NCBI RefSeq assembly: GCF_014192335.1
Contig: NZ_JACHXU010000026.1
Location: forward strand, 62,001-126,000
DNA from: Aporhodopirellula rubra
GTDB taxonomy: Bacteria > Planctomycetota > Planctomycetia > Pirellulales > Pirellulaceae
DNA: 64,000 nucleotides
Reading direction: 5' to 3'
Shown: in pieces, positions 1 to 8,041 of the stretch
Layout of the letters: each line of letters opens with the position of its first letter
How positions within the stretch are numbered: the stretch's first letter is position 1
Made by a program: the position numbers and the translations under genes
The notes under the pieces: model-generated
Seen by the model: only the letters and a program-made list of their open reading frames with translations
What the model was told of the DNA's origin: nothing
The model's database searches: none

Positions 1-872
1 TGACGACGTTGCAGTAGTTTGACGAGGTCGCTGTCGGTGAAAATTCCGGTCAGCTTTTGATTCGCATCGACCAACATCACCGCACCGCTACGCCGTTCCG
101 GAGAGCTTGCCGCGATCGCGTCACGAACGGCCAAAGTGTCTTGGGAGATTCGGCATTCGTGCAGCCCTCGCATGACGTCATCGACGCTCGAGAGTTTTCG
201 TCCGAGGGCGCCGCCGGGATGGAACTTTGCAAAGTCCTGCGGGCCGAAGCCACGGATTTGCGATGCGAGCATGGCGATCGCGTCCCCGATAGCGAGCATG
301 ACGGAGGTGCTCGACGTCGGTGCCAAACCGTTCGGGCAGGCTTCGCGGTGACGCCCCATCGGCACGACGAGGTTGGACATTTCGGCCAACGGGTTGGCGT
401 CGTCGGCGGTGATCGCGATCAGACAATCCGCTTGTGTTTTCAGAAATTCACACACACGGACGACTTCTTCGCTGCGTCCCGAATTCGAGAACGCAATGAC
501 GATGTCGTTCTTCTGGACTCGGCCCAAATCGCCGTGAATCGCCTCACTCGGATGCAAAAAATGGGATGGAGAACCCGTGCTCGCGAGGGTGGCGACGATT
601 TTTTGTGCGATCCAGCCCGCCTTGCCAACGCCGGTTAAAACGACCGATCCGGAGCACTCTGCGACGCGGGTCGCCGCCTCGACGGCAGCCGTGGACGCGA
701 CGGAGGCTGCGGCGCGAATCGCGTCGGATTCGGCAAACATCGTGTCTCGAACGATTCGCACCCGCTCGACCTGTGAAAGGGCACCGGAGGCAAAATGCGA
801 GTCGGGAGTGCGATTGAGGGCGAAATTGCCGTCCTCACGCGACGCGATAGGTTGAGGAGACACGGGCAGCAT
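1..872 (-). CDS. kdsD: Arabinose-5-phosphate isomerase (KdsD/KpsF type), C-terminus cut by window edge
   Basis: The enzyme would convert ribulose 5-phosphate to arabinose 5-phosphate, the first step of KDO synthesis for the outer envelope. Reading left from the ATG at 872, the frame stays open to base 1. The SIS domain lies at about residues 75-240, with the sugar-phosphate loop GVGKAGW at 81-87 and the family signature HPSEAIHGDLG at 107-117. A first CBS repeat follows and runs off the edge, ending in GIFTDSDLVKLLQ. About 290 residues are visible of a family length near 320-330, so roughly one CBS repeat is missing. The frame is also open upstream of the ATG but holds no other start before a stop at 975, so 872 is preferred. 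The gene lies 102 bp downstream of the sulfatase on the same strand. Family assignment is strong; the substrate is inferred from the family. Confidence 0.88.
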   Translation of the reverse strand, partial: MLPVSPQPIASREDGNFALNRTPDSHFASGALSQVERVRIVRDTMFAESDAIRAAASVASTAAVEAATRVAECSGSVVLTGVGKAGWIAQKIVATLASTGSPSHFLHPSEAIHGDLGRVQKNDIVIAFSNSGRSEEVVRVCEFLKTQADCLIAITADDANPLAEMSNLVVPMGRHREACPNGLAPTSSTSVMLAIGDAIAMLASQIRGFGPQDFAKFHPGGALGRKLSSVDDVMRGLHECRISQDTLAVRDAIAASSPERRSGAVMLVDANQKLTGIFTDSDLVKLLQRR

Positions 873-974
873 CCATGCAAAACGTGCGTATTCGGCTTCG
901 CTGGCGGCGCGAAGGGGACCGGTCCGAAGGCTACCGGAACCGGCCCGGCGGTCGCAAGGTGAACCGAAAACTCG

Positions 975-2768
975 TCATTTTCGCATTCCCGGCAAAACGA
1001 ACGCTCGCTCAGCGTACTCTTGCCACATCGACATGAGTTTTTCGGCGATTTCAGGTTTCTCCTGACTCAGGTCGTTCTGCTCGCTGCGGTCGCGAGAAAT
1101 GTCATACAGTTCCCACGCACCCTTAGGACCTTTGGCGACGAGTTTGTAATCACCCGCACGAACGGCCCGGTTGCCCTCGTGTTCCCAGAATATCGCCTCG
1201 CGGTCGATCGACTGTCCTTCAAAAAGTGGTTTCAAACTTCGACCTTCCATCGGATGAATTTCATTGTCACCGTGAAACTTCTGGGGATATTCAGCACCCG
1301 AGAGATCTACCGCCGTGGCCATTAAATCGACCAAGTGTCCTGGCGTGGACTCCAACTCGCCGTGGCGAGAGATTCCGCGAGGCCAATGTGCGATTAACGG
1401 GGTCGAAATGCCTCCTTCGTGAACCCAGTGCTTGTATTCGCGAAACGGCGTGTTCGATACCGTCGCCCAACCGCGGCCGTAGGCGACGTACGTGTCCGCC
1501 GGACCCGCCATTGCCTGATGGCCGCCGCGTACCGGATACCCGTCCCGAGTTTGCTTAGGAGCCATGTCCATCTGTAAGTGATCCGCTGGCAACGGTGCCA
1601 AATTCGGTTCGGCGGCTCGCGGACCGTGCTTGCCGTTGCGGCCGAATGATTCGGCGCACCCACCATTGTCCTGCAAGAAACAAATCAACGTGTTGTCGTA
1701 TTGGCCGGTTGATTTGAGCGACTGCACGATTTTTCCGATGCCTTGATCCATCGAATCGACCATCGCCGCATAAACCTCCATATTGCGTTTGTCCCACTCC
1801 CAATGATTCTTCACTTTCCAGCTATCTGGGATTGGCCAGTTAACGGTGCTTTCGGCGTCAATCACCCCGAGATCTAACATCCGTTGGTAGCGCGAGTCTC
1901 GAATCGCATCGTACCCGGCATCGTATCGGCCCTCGTATTTCGCAATGTCTCGCTCGCGGGCATGCATCGGCCAGTGTGCGGCCGTGTACGCGACATAGAG
2001 AAAGAACGGTTTATCCGCAGACTCTTCGTGATGTTCTTGGATGAAACGCGTCGCGTGGTCGGTAATCGCATCGGTGTAGTAGAACTCGCCGTCGACCTGC
2101 GACTCGAGCGGATACTCCGGATCCGACGCAGGTGAAATCCGGGTGTTATCGCGAGTCAGTGAGTTCGGATCCCAAAAGCTACCCGCACCATGAATGGTCC
2201 CGTAGAAGCGATCGAAACCACGCTGTCGCGGCCAATTCGATTTGTCAGCATCGGGGGCCTTATTGCTAAAAGGGGTCACGTGCCATTTGCCGGACAGGTA
2301 GGTCCGGTAGCCTGCGGGGCGGAGCACTTCAGCGATTGTGACACAGCGACGATTGAGTTGGCCGCGATAGCCATCATGTCCACGGTCTTCCATCATGTGG
2401 CCCACGCCCGCTTGGTGTGGGTACAGCCCCGTTAGCAAGCTCGCCCGTGTCGGACAGCATCGTGCCGTGTTGTAAAACTGAGTGAAACGTAACCCGTTTT
2501 CCGCCAACGAATCGAGAACCGGGGTCTCGATCTCACTGCCGTAGCAACCGATGTCTGAGAAACCCATGTCATCGGCAAGGATGTAAATAATGTTCGGGCG
2601 TTCATTGGACTCAGCGTGTAGCCGAGGCGCCTCAACCAATTGAGGCAACGCCATCACGATAAGTGCGATGATGAGCGTAACCGGGCGATTGAGCGATCTG
2701 CCACGCAAATGGGGCGTCATACGGACAAGTGATTCAAACGCGGTGAACGGCAGCATCTGGATTCCCAT
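975..2768 (-). CDS. Exported sulfatase (arylsulfatase family)
   Basis: A 597-residue sulfatase of the alkaline-phosphatase fold that would hydrolyse sulfate esters, probably of algal or other sulfated polysaccharides, in the periplasm. A hydrophobic segment at about 30-47 looks like a signal sequence. The metal-binding pair D66-D67 follows (ILADDMGFSDIG), then the active-site signature CCPTRASLLTG, in which C104 would become formylglycine and R108 completes the CxPxR motif. HxxD/DNGG-type metal motifs follow (FLQDNGGCAE). The C-terminus carries the usual sulfatase subdomain. The length fits the family. Substrate cannot be told from sequence. An anaerobic or FGE-type maturase must act on C104; none is in the window. 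The ATG at 2768 is used; later in-frame ATGs would shorten the N-terminus before the hydrophobic segment. Confidence 0.93.
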   Translation of the reverse strand: MGIQMLPFTAFESLVRMTPHLRGRSLNRPVTLIIALIVMALPQLVEAPRLHAESNERPNIIYILADDMGFSDIGCYGSEIETPVLDSLAENGLRFTQFYNTARCCPTRASLLTGLYPHQAGVGHMMEDRGHDGYRGQLNRRCVTIAEVLRPAGYRTYLSGKWHVTPFSNKAPDADKSNWPRQRGFDRFYGTIHGAGSFWDPNSLTRDNTRISPASDPEYPLESQVDGEFYYTDAITDHATRFIQEHHEESADKPFFLYVAYTAAHWPMHARERDIAKYEGRYDAGYDAIRDSRYQRMLDLGVIDAESTVNWPIPDSWKVKNHWEWDKRNMEVYAAMVDSMDQGIGKIVQSLKSTGQYDNTLICFLQDNGGCAESFGRNGKHGPRAAEPNLAPLPADHLQMDMAPKQTRDGYPVRGGHQAMAGPADTYVAYGRGWATVSNTPFREYKHWVHEGGISTPLIAHWPRGISRHGELESTPGHLVDLMATAVDLSGAEYPQKFHGDNEIHPMEGRSLKPLFEGQSIDREAIFWEHEGNRAVRAGDYKLVAKGPKGAWELYDISRDRSEQNDLSQEKPEIAEKLMSMWQEYAERAFVLPGMRK

Positions 2769-3222
2769 ACTTAGATGGCGGGTGATAATCAGGCGGTAGG
2801 CAGGTCACGACAGTCTACTCGCCAAAGGTCACACAATGGGGCGGCTCGATTCGGATGCCGCGTTAGACCAACACCCAGTCGCAAGAACGAATCTCTGATG
2901 CTTCACGATTCGGCTCATCGTGGGGTTTCGGTCGACGGGATGTTGTTCAAGAATGACCCGGTGTTCACCAACCGCGTGTCATGGCCACAACGAAGATCGG
3001 AGTCGGGTACTGAAGTCGAGGGTGACTTTGGTTTGAGGCATGTCGTCGTGAGAAGGCGTTGGATCGTTTGAACGCGGCTCACTTGCTTTTCGCGGCTGTA
3101 TTTTTGATCCGAAAAAAATTGCGGCCGATCGCGAACTGTTTCATTTCATGTCGCGTATGGCGTGCTCAGTCTTTGGTCGGACCTGAATTCCATTCTAAAA
3201 TTGTCTCCCAATCGGGTGATTC
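2769..3222. other. Divergent intergenic region, no gene seen
   Basis: This stretch separates the leftward sulfatase from the rightward His/Cys-rich gene and should hold both promoters. Open frames here lack protein-like composition. I see no convincing -35/-10 pair, hairpin or metal-regulator palindrome. Confidence 0.4.
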
Positions 3223-3690
3223 GTGGTTCCGTCGATCCGTCCATTAACGACTTTCGTGCTCAGTGTGATGCTGGCGTTGGGGCATGCCCCAGCGTGGCTG
3301 CATGTCGCTAGTTGTGATCATGAAGTCTGTGGTCATCACGTTTGTGGACACGGCGATTGCGAACACGGGGGATCAGCCCTCGTCAAATCGCACCATCATG
3401 CCGGTTGCTGTCATTCGCATGGTGCCGATGATTGGCATCAATCCGCGAGTGACCACGATGCATCGGCAGAAATTGTTCTGTCGCCCAACAGTGGTTCATC
3501 GCCCCATGAATCGCACGCATGTTGGATTTGCCAATCGCTTGCCAGTCCCGTTGGACTAGTCAACGGCGGCGGATTCCATATCGAGTCTACCAACGCGATT
3601 GTCCTTGAGTTTCCCCGATGCGATTCGGCAGATGTCGAGCCATCGCACACTCTGCCGCCTCTACGCGGCCCGCCAGCGATCTCTGTCTGA
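3223..3690 (+). CDS. Small exported His/Cys-rich protein, possible metal-binding protein
   Basis: A 155-residue protein that I cannot assign to a named family with confidence; its layout recalls small DUF2946-type proteins. A hydrophobic N-terminus (about 8-26) looks like a signal or anchor. It is followed by a dense ligand stretch at 31-75: C31, C36, C41 and C46 at exactly five-residue spacing interleaved with His, then a HHHAGCCHSHG block at 57-67. A CWIC motif sits at 100-103. Such composition fits binding of zinc, copper or another soft metal outside the cytoplasm. The start is a GTG, as no ATG lies near. It is the first of four plus-strand exported genes, the last of which is also His-rich. 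Coding status is supported by composition and signal peptide; function is inference. Confidence 0.6.
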   Translation: MVPSIRPLTTFVLSVMLALGHAPAWLHVASCDHEVCGHHVCGHGDCEHGGSALVKSHHHAGCCHSHGADDWHQSASDHDASAEIVLSPNSGSSPHESHACWICQSLASPVGLVNGGGFHIESTNAIVLEFPRCDSADVEPSHTLPPLRGPPAISV

Positions 3691-4131
3691 TTCGTTGTTG
3701 CTTCTTACTTTCCACACCGTCGGTGTTTTCGCGCTCGGTGTGCGCTATTCGTTCGTTAGTGCGTCGATACTGCAATTCATTTGAGTTGTTAGTACGACGT
3801 GACGCGAGCGTGCGACCGAGTCGGGATTGACGATCGGACTCATTGCACTGGCTGTCGGTCCGCGATTGCGGGCGACTTCCTGTGCTATGGCAATGATTGA
3901 TCGTTCTTGTTCGGTGCGCTCACATCCGAATGCCGCCCTGTGTGCCGGCGGATGGGGGGATGTATTGGGAAGTAACTGCGAACAGATCTCAATATCGCTT
4001 TTGCAACTTTGCCCTGCGTGTGCGCGTGCTTTCGTTTGACGCCCGGTCCGACCAAGCCTGTGTCGATCGATGTGCGCGCCGCGCGGGGCTCTTCTGACTT
4101 CCTGCGCACTCAACACTTTCTTGCAAACACT
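3691..4131. other. Intergenic region, no gene seen
   Basis: About 440 bp between the His/Cys-rich gene and the DUF1559 gene. The frame of the DUF1559 gene is open back to 4009, but the prepilin-type leader places its start at 4132, so that extension is probably untranslated. No clear terminator or promoter was recognised. Confidence 0.4.
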
Positions 4132-5187
4132 ATGAAAATCTATCTCTCCCGAATACGCGGTGGTTTCACCAAATCCGCGTTCACTTTGATCGAGTTGTTG
4201 GTGGTTATCGCCATCATCGGCATCTTGGTCGGTCTGCTGCTGCCGGCTGTTCAGTCGGCGCGTGAAGCGGCACGTCGCATGTCATGCAGCAACCGCATGA
4301 AACAAATCGCGTTGGCGACACACAACTACGAAAGCGCCTTCAAGTGCATCCCAGCAATGACGGGGTCGAGCAGCTATTCCGTTCAAGCACGGGTGCTGCC
4401 TTTCATTGAACAGGCCAGCCTGAGTGACCTGATTGACTACGAACAGCCGCTACTCGTCGGGCCCGCGTGGGCGGCTCGGTACAACCCTGGCCTGCGAGCT
4501 GCGATTGAGACGATCGTGCCCACGTTCCTGTGTCCGAGTGATGTCGGTGATCCCAAGTTTTCCACCGTCTTCGCCGATAGTTCGGATGGTTACTCCGCAG
4601 GGCTGAGTTACATGTTCAGTTACGGTAGCGGAACTGAAACGCACTATGACGATCGCTATCGAACCGATGGGATGGTGTGGACCGATTCGTGGGCGAAGTT
4701 CCGAGATTGCTTAGACGGCACGACTCAAACCGTGTTACTCGCCGAAACGGTGTTGGGCGATCAAACGAGCGGATTGGCCGAACCGACGCCCAATGGGCCG
4801 CACCGCCGGATCGCCAATTGGAGCGGTACGTCGTCGAACGCGGCACCGAACCCCGGATTTCTCGACGCGGGGACGTTGATTCAGAATCCTGATCTTAACT
4901 CGATCGTTCCATCCAAAATCAGCTCTTACACGGGAAATCGGGGTGCCAGTTGGATTCGCGGTGTGCCGTACTCAACGGTGATCAATGGCTATTTGACGCC
5001 CAATTCAACGCTTCCCGATGTGGGCATGCACGGACGTGGGTTCTATTCGTCTCGCTCGTACCACACCGGTGGGGCAATGCACGCGATGCTCGACGGCAGC
5101 GTTCACTTCATCACCGAATCGATCGACCGCGATCTCTATCACGCACTATTTTCGCGAAATGGGCGGGAGGTCGTTCAATGGCCATAG
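4132..5187 (+). CDS. DUF1559 prepilin-like protein
   Basis: A planctomycete-type DUF1559 protein of 351 residues. The N-terminus carries a type IV prepilin/pseudopilin methylation motif, SAFTLIELLVVIAIIG, with the helix at 17-40 and E21 at the +5 position. The residue before the cleavage point is Ala16 and not the usual Gly. The C-terminus has the H-x-GG-x-M...DGSVHFI signature typical of this family. Exact role is unknown; the family is greatly expanded in planctomycetes and is thought to be displayed or assembled by a pseudopilin system. The ATG at 4132 is chosen because it gives the normal short basic leader; an upstream start at 4009 would add 41 residues before it. The stop overlaps the start of the next gene, so the two are probably translated together. 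Confidence 0.92.
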   Translation: MKIYLSRIRGGFTKSAFTLIELLVVIAIIGILVGLLLPAVQSAREAARRMSCSNRMKQIALATHNYESAFKCIPAMTGSSSYSVQARVLPFIEQASLSDLIDYEQPLLVGPAWAARYNPGLRAAIETIVPTFLCPSDVGDPKFSTVFADSSDGYSAGLSYMFSYGSGTETHYDDRYRTDGMVWTDSWAKFRDCLDGTTQTVLLAETVLGDQTSGLAEPTPNGPHRRIANWSGTSSNAAPNPGFLDAGTLIQNPDLNSIVPSKISSYTGNRGASWIRGVPYSTVINGYLTPNSTLPDVGMHGRGFYSSRSYHTGGAMHAMLDGSVHFITESIDRDLYHALFSRNGREVVQWP

Positions 5188-5597
5188 CTAAACCGAGTTG
5201 GCTGAGCGTTGTCGGATACTGCGTGATCGCAATTCTTGGTTGTGAAACGCAAACACAACCAGATGTCGACAACTCAAAGGCGTCAGTGCAGGTCATTTAT
5301 CAGAACGAACCACTCGCCAACGTTCTGATTGTCTTGAAGACATCAAAGGCTGGCGTGCCGCTCACACGTTCGATTTCTGATCGGAGTGGTCGTGCGTCGT
5401 TCCAAAATTTGCCGAGTCCTGAGCCCGAACAGTACGCCGTTTTCATGGAATCCAACAGCGACGGCGGATGGATTTTAGATTCCAGAATCATGACGAAGTT
5501 CTGCGACTCGTTGCGATTGAAACCTTTCTCACAAGTTCCAAACCAAATCATTGAACTGCCCAAACGTGCGGTTCAATCACTTTCACTTTCTCACTGA
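5178..5597 (+). CDS. Small lipoprotein with transthyretin-like fold, unknown function
   Basis: A 139-residue protein whose ATG overlaps the end of the DUF1559 gene by 10 bases. The N-terminus has a short basic region, a hydrophobic stretch and then ILGCETQ, which resembles a lipobox with the lipidated Cys near residue 19. The body (VQVIYQNEPLANVLIVLK...SDRSGRASFQNL) looks like a carboxypeptidase-regulatory/transthyretin-type beta sandwich. Small lipoproteins of this kind commonly follow DUF1559 genes in planctomycetes. They are probably envelope-associated; no activity is known. Confidence 0.72.
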   Translation: MAIAKPSWLSVVGYCVIAILGCETQTQPDVDNSKASVQVIYQNEPLANVLIVLKTSKAGVPLTRSISDRSGRASFQNLPSPEPEQYAVFMESNSDGGWILDSRIMTKFCDSLRLKPFSQVPNQIIELPKRAVQSLSLSH

Positions 5598-5615
5598 AAT
5601 CAGGAATACAATCAC

Positions 5616-6956
5616 ATGTTACTTCGACACTTTTTAATGACCTTCGCGGTTGTTGCGATACTCAGCGGATCCCGTCTTCATGCCCAAGGTCGAACGATCG
5701 CACGATTGTTCTGGCAAGACCATGAGAACGCGACATTGATGTGGGGAAACCTGCAGAAATCAGGCGAGGGCTATTCCCTGAACGAAAACCGACTTGAGGG
5801 ATTCCCGGAACTCAATGTCGACGACCAATCGTTGGTGCAAATGCAGATCGACGACGGAATGATCGTCGTCGGCATTCGCGATGAAGCGGGCGGAGAAATC
5901 GGTAGCGGTTGGGTTGCGATCGAATCAGGTGCCGTCCATGAAGAACATGGAGACCATTTCCACTGGCGTTTCTCATCGAATCCGTCCGTTCACGCGATTC
6001 ATGTTAACGAGTCGCAAGGCAATCCTGCTCACCTTTATCGGTACGACAACACGTTCGTGATGGCGAACGATCAACGCAATGGTTTTACGGTGCTGACGGC
6101 GGAGTCCATTCGCAAATCTAAATCGCCGGAAGAGGCCGGGCAATTCATTGCCGGAGGTGGAGGACACATTACTTTGGCAGTTGCCGAAGGAAAGGTTGCG
6201 TACAGCACGTGGATTGATCGCGAAGGAGAAAACGCAGGGCGTGTCGACGTGGTCGGCGTCGGCGATCAATCAGGAGCGAGATATCAGATACATTGCCCAA
6301 CGGGCGGATTGCACGGGGCGACCTACAACAGCGGGAAAGTTTTCTTTGCACCGATTGATGGTATTTGTTGGGTGAATGCGGATCTCGATGTGAACGACGA
6401 TCCGAAGTCAGTCACGGTGAATCATCTGCAGATTGGGACGGACGGAGACGGCAACCCACTTCGCACGGGAGCTTTTCAGAACATTGGCCATCACGTGGTG
6501 TTCTCAAGCGGTAAAGCGAACCAATCACGGTTGTGTTTCATCGACGCATCAAAACCCGAACTCACGATTGAGACGTTGATGCTGGAAATGTCCGCAGACC
6601 AGTCGATGCTAACGCCGATTGTTGGAAAAGGCCCCGGCGGCAAACCCGTTGCGCTGTGTTTCGCGGAGTCAAAGGAGACGCCCGAGAATGATCAACTTTG
6701 GATTGTTGATCTCGATCCCAACGGAGACGGCAATTTTGCGGACGCACAATCTCGCGAGCCGATCGCGGTGGGGCGAAGTCAGATCGAAGGTCATTTTGGG
6801 CATCACGATGCGGTGTTCTTGCCGAGGGGACGTCAAATCGCGATCACAAACCCAGGCGATTCAAGCATTTGGATGATCTCGCTCCGCGACCAAAGCGTCG
6901 AAGGTAAGTTCGAATGTAAGGGGACACCAACTAGTTTGATCTCGATTTCGGACTGA
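5616..6956 (+). CDS. Exported beta-propeller-like protein with His-rich loop, resembling AztD zinc metallochaperones
   Basis: A 446-residue exported protein with a signal peptide (about 1-23, ending HAQG). No catalytic motif is seen. It contains repeated beta-rich segments of the kind found in propellers. A striking ligand cluster VHEEHGDHFHW lies at 107-117 (H108, H111, H114, H116), followed by HAIH at 126-129 and later GGLHGATYNSGKVFFAPIDG. Both the HGDH-type loop and the LHG...V.F...DG stretch recall periplasmic AztD, which hands zinc to a binding protein. I saw this by eye and it needs a profile search. No ABC transporter or Zur gene is in the window. It starts 18 bases after the lipoprotein gene, so it probably belongs to the same transcript. 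Confidence 0.68.
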   Translation: MLLRHFLMTFAVVAILSGSRLHAQGRTIARLFWQDHENATLMWGNLQKSGEGYSLNENRLEGFPELNVDDQSLVQMQIDDGMIVVGIRDEAGGEIGSGWVAIESGAVHEEHGDHFHWRFSSNPSVHAIHVNESQGNPAHLYRYDNTFVMANDQRNGFTVLTAESIRKSKSPEEAGQFIAGGGGHITLAVAEGKVAYSTWIDREGENAGRVDVVGVGDQSGARYQIHCPTGGLHGATYNSGKVFFAPIDGICWVNADLDVNDDPKSVTVNHLQIGTDGDGNPLRTGAFQNIGHHVVFSSGKANQSRLCFIDASKPELTIETLMLEMSADQSMLTPIVGKGPGGKPVALCFAESKETPENDQLWIVDLDPNGDGNFADAQSREPIAVGRSQIEGHFGHHDAVFLPRGRQIAITNPGDSSIWMISLRDQSVEGKFECKGTPTSLISISD

Positions 6957-7023
6957 GCAGCCGGGGTGCGATAGGGTGGTCGTTGAAGCGTCGCATCGAA
7001 AAAGGACTTGCTCGCGCGTGTAT

Positions 7024-7061
7024 TAGCGGGGTTTGGCAGTCAATGTGGCCATGCCCCGCTA
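7024..7061. terminator. Hairpin between convergent genes
   Basis: An inverted repeat with arms TAGCGGGGTTTGGCA and TGGCCATGCCCCGCTA around a 7-base loop. It sits between the propeller-like gene and the leftward SDR gene and overlaps the SDR stop codon, so it can terminate transcripts from both sides. No strong U-tract is present. Confidence 0.55.
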
Positions 7062-7814
7062 AGTCAGCATTTGGCCGCCGTCGACGGCGAGTAGCTGACC
7101 GGTCGTCAGCTTCGTTCCGGTGGAGAAAAAGAGTACCGCGTCGGCGATGTCGTCAGGTTGCGATGGTTTGGGAATGGGGTAGTTCGCGACCATCTCGTTA
7201 AGATCCCAGTCGGGGTTCCCGTCGCGTATCCATCGGCTGTCGATGGGGCCAGGGCAAACCGCGTTGACTCGAATTTTTGGGCCGAGGGCACGGGCCAGTG
7301 ATTTGGTCATGGTGTTGAGGCCTCCTTTGCTGGCGCAGTAGGCGATACACGATCCGGCGCCGGTGAAGCCGGCAACGGAACTCACGTTGACGACGCTGCC
7401 GCCGTCTCCTTCGGCCAACAGTTTTGCAGCGGCTCGGGTCACGAAAAAGGGGCCCTTCAAGTTGACGCCCAAGATTCGATCCCAAGCGTCTTCGGTCATC
7501 GCGTCCAAATCGGAATGTTCAACGAATTCGGTCGCAGCGGCATTGTTGACCAAACAATCGAGTCGTCCGTATTGATTGCGAACATGATCCAACATCGAAT
7601 GAACCTCGGATGCCACCGACACGTCGGCTCGGATTACGGAAACCGGAGTGCCGAGTGTTTTGATTTCGCTCGCCGTTTGGTTGGCTTCGGTTTCGCTGCG
7701 TGAGTAGTTCACGATGACCGCGAATCCTCGTTGCGCGAACTGCAAGGCACAGGCTCGTCCGACTCCGGTGGCGGCGCCCGTGACCAATGCGACGGGACGA
7801 TCTGAAAGACTCAT
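7059..7814 (-). CDS. Short-chain dehydrogenase/reductase (SDR family)
   Basis: A 251-residue classical SDR, probably a cytoplasmic NAD(P)H-dependent oxidoreductase of the FabG-like group. The Rossmann glycine motif TGAATGVG is at 12-19, NNA at 90-92, and the catalytic triad is S146 (or S145), Y159 and K163 in YCASK. The region PGPIDS after the active site and the C-terminal LAVDGGQ are typical. A basic residue in the NADP-selecting position (YSRSE at 37-41) suggests NADPH. Substrate cannot be inferred; the neighbours give no pathway context. Confidence 0.9.
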   Translation of the reverse strand: MSLSDRPVALVTGAATGVGRACALQFAQRGFAVIVNYSRSETEANQTASEIKTLGTPVSVIRADVSVASEVHSMLDHVRNQYGRLDCLVNNAAATEFVEHSDLDAMTEDAWDRILGVNLKGPFFVTRAAAKLLAEGDGGSVVNVSSVAGFTGAGSCIAYCASKGGLNTMTKSLARALGPKIRVNAVCPGPIDSRWIRDGNPDWDLNEMVANYPIPKPSQPDDIADAVLFFSTGTKLTTGQLLAVDGGQMLT

Positions 7815-7964
7815 GAGGATTCCGGTGGACTGCAGCGGTAGGCGGGATCAATAACCGGCTGACCTGCGTGATGCGTAGGCAAACCGAACGCAGCAATGAA
7901 ACCAAACCGTTGTCGTTTGGGCAACCAGACTCAGTTTCGATCTCTCGCGTCGCTCTCCGCGCTA

Positions 7965-8013
7965 TTGGCCGGCAAATTGATTGGTCGGCAAATTGATTGT
8001 CCGGCAATTTGCC
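7965..8013. repeat. Three tandem 16-bp copies with a hairpin
   Basis: Consecutive copies TTGGCCGGCAAATTGA, TTGGTCGGCAAATTGA and a diverged TTGTCCGGCAATTTGC run from 7965 to 8012. Copies two and three also form an inverted repeat, GGCAAATTG (7987-7995) with CAATTTGCC (8005-8013). It lies just downstream of the leftward gene at 8042-9580, where it could act as a transcript-end hairpin. Confidence 0.7.
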
Positions 8014-8041
8014 GATCACGCGTGTGACTGCGGTGAAATCT

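Noticed and set aside
57-638. Rightward open frame of 193 codons
   Set aside because: It is antisense to the clear SIS domain of the kdsD-type gene and has no domain.
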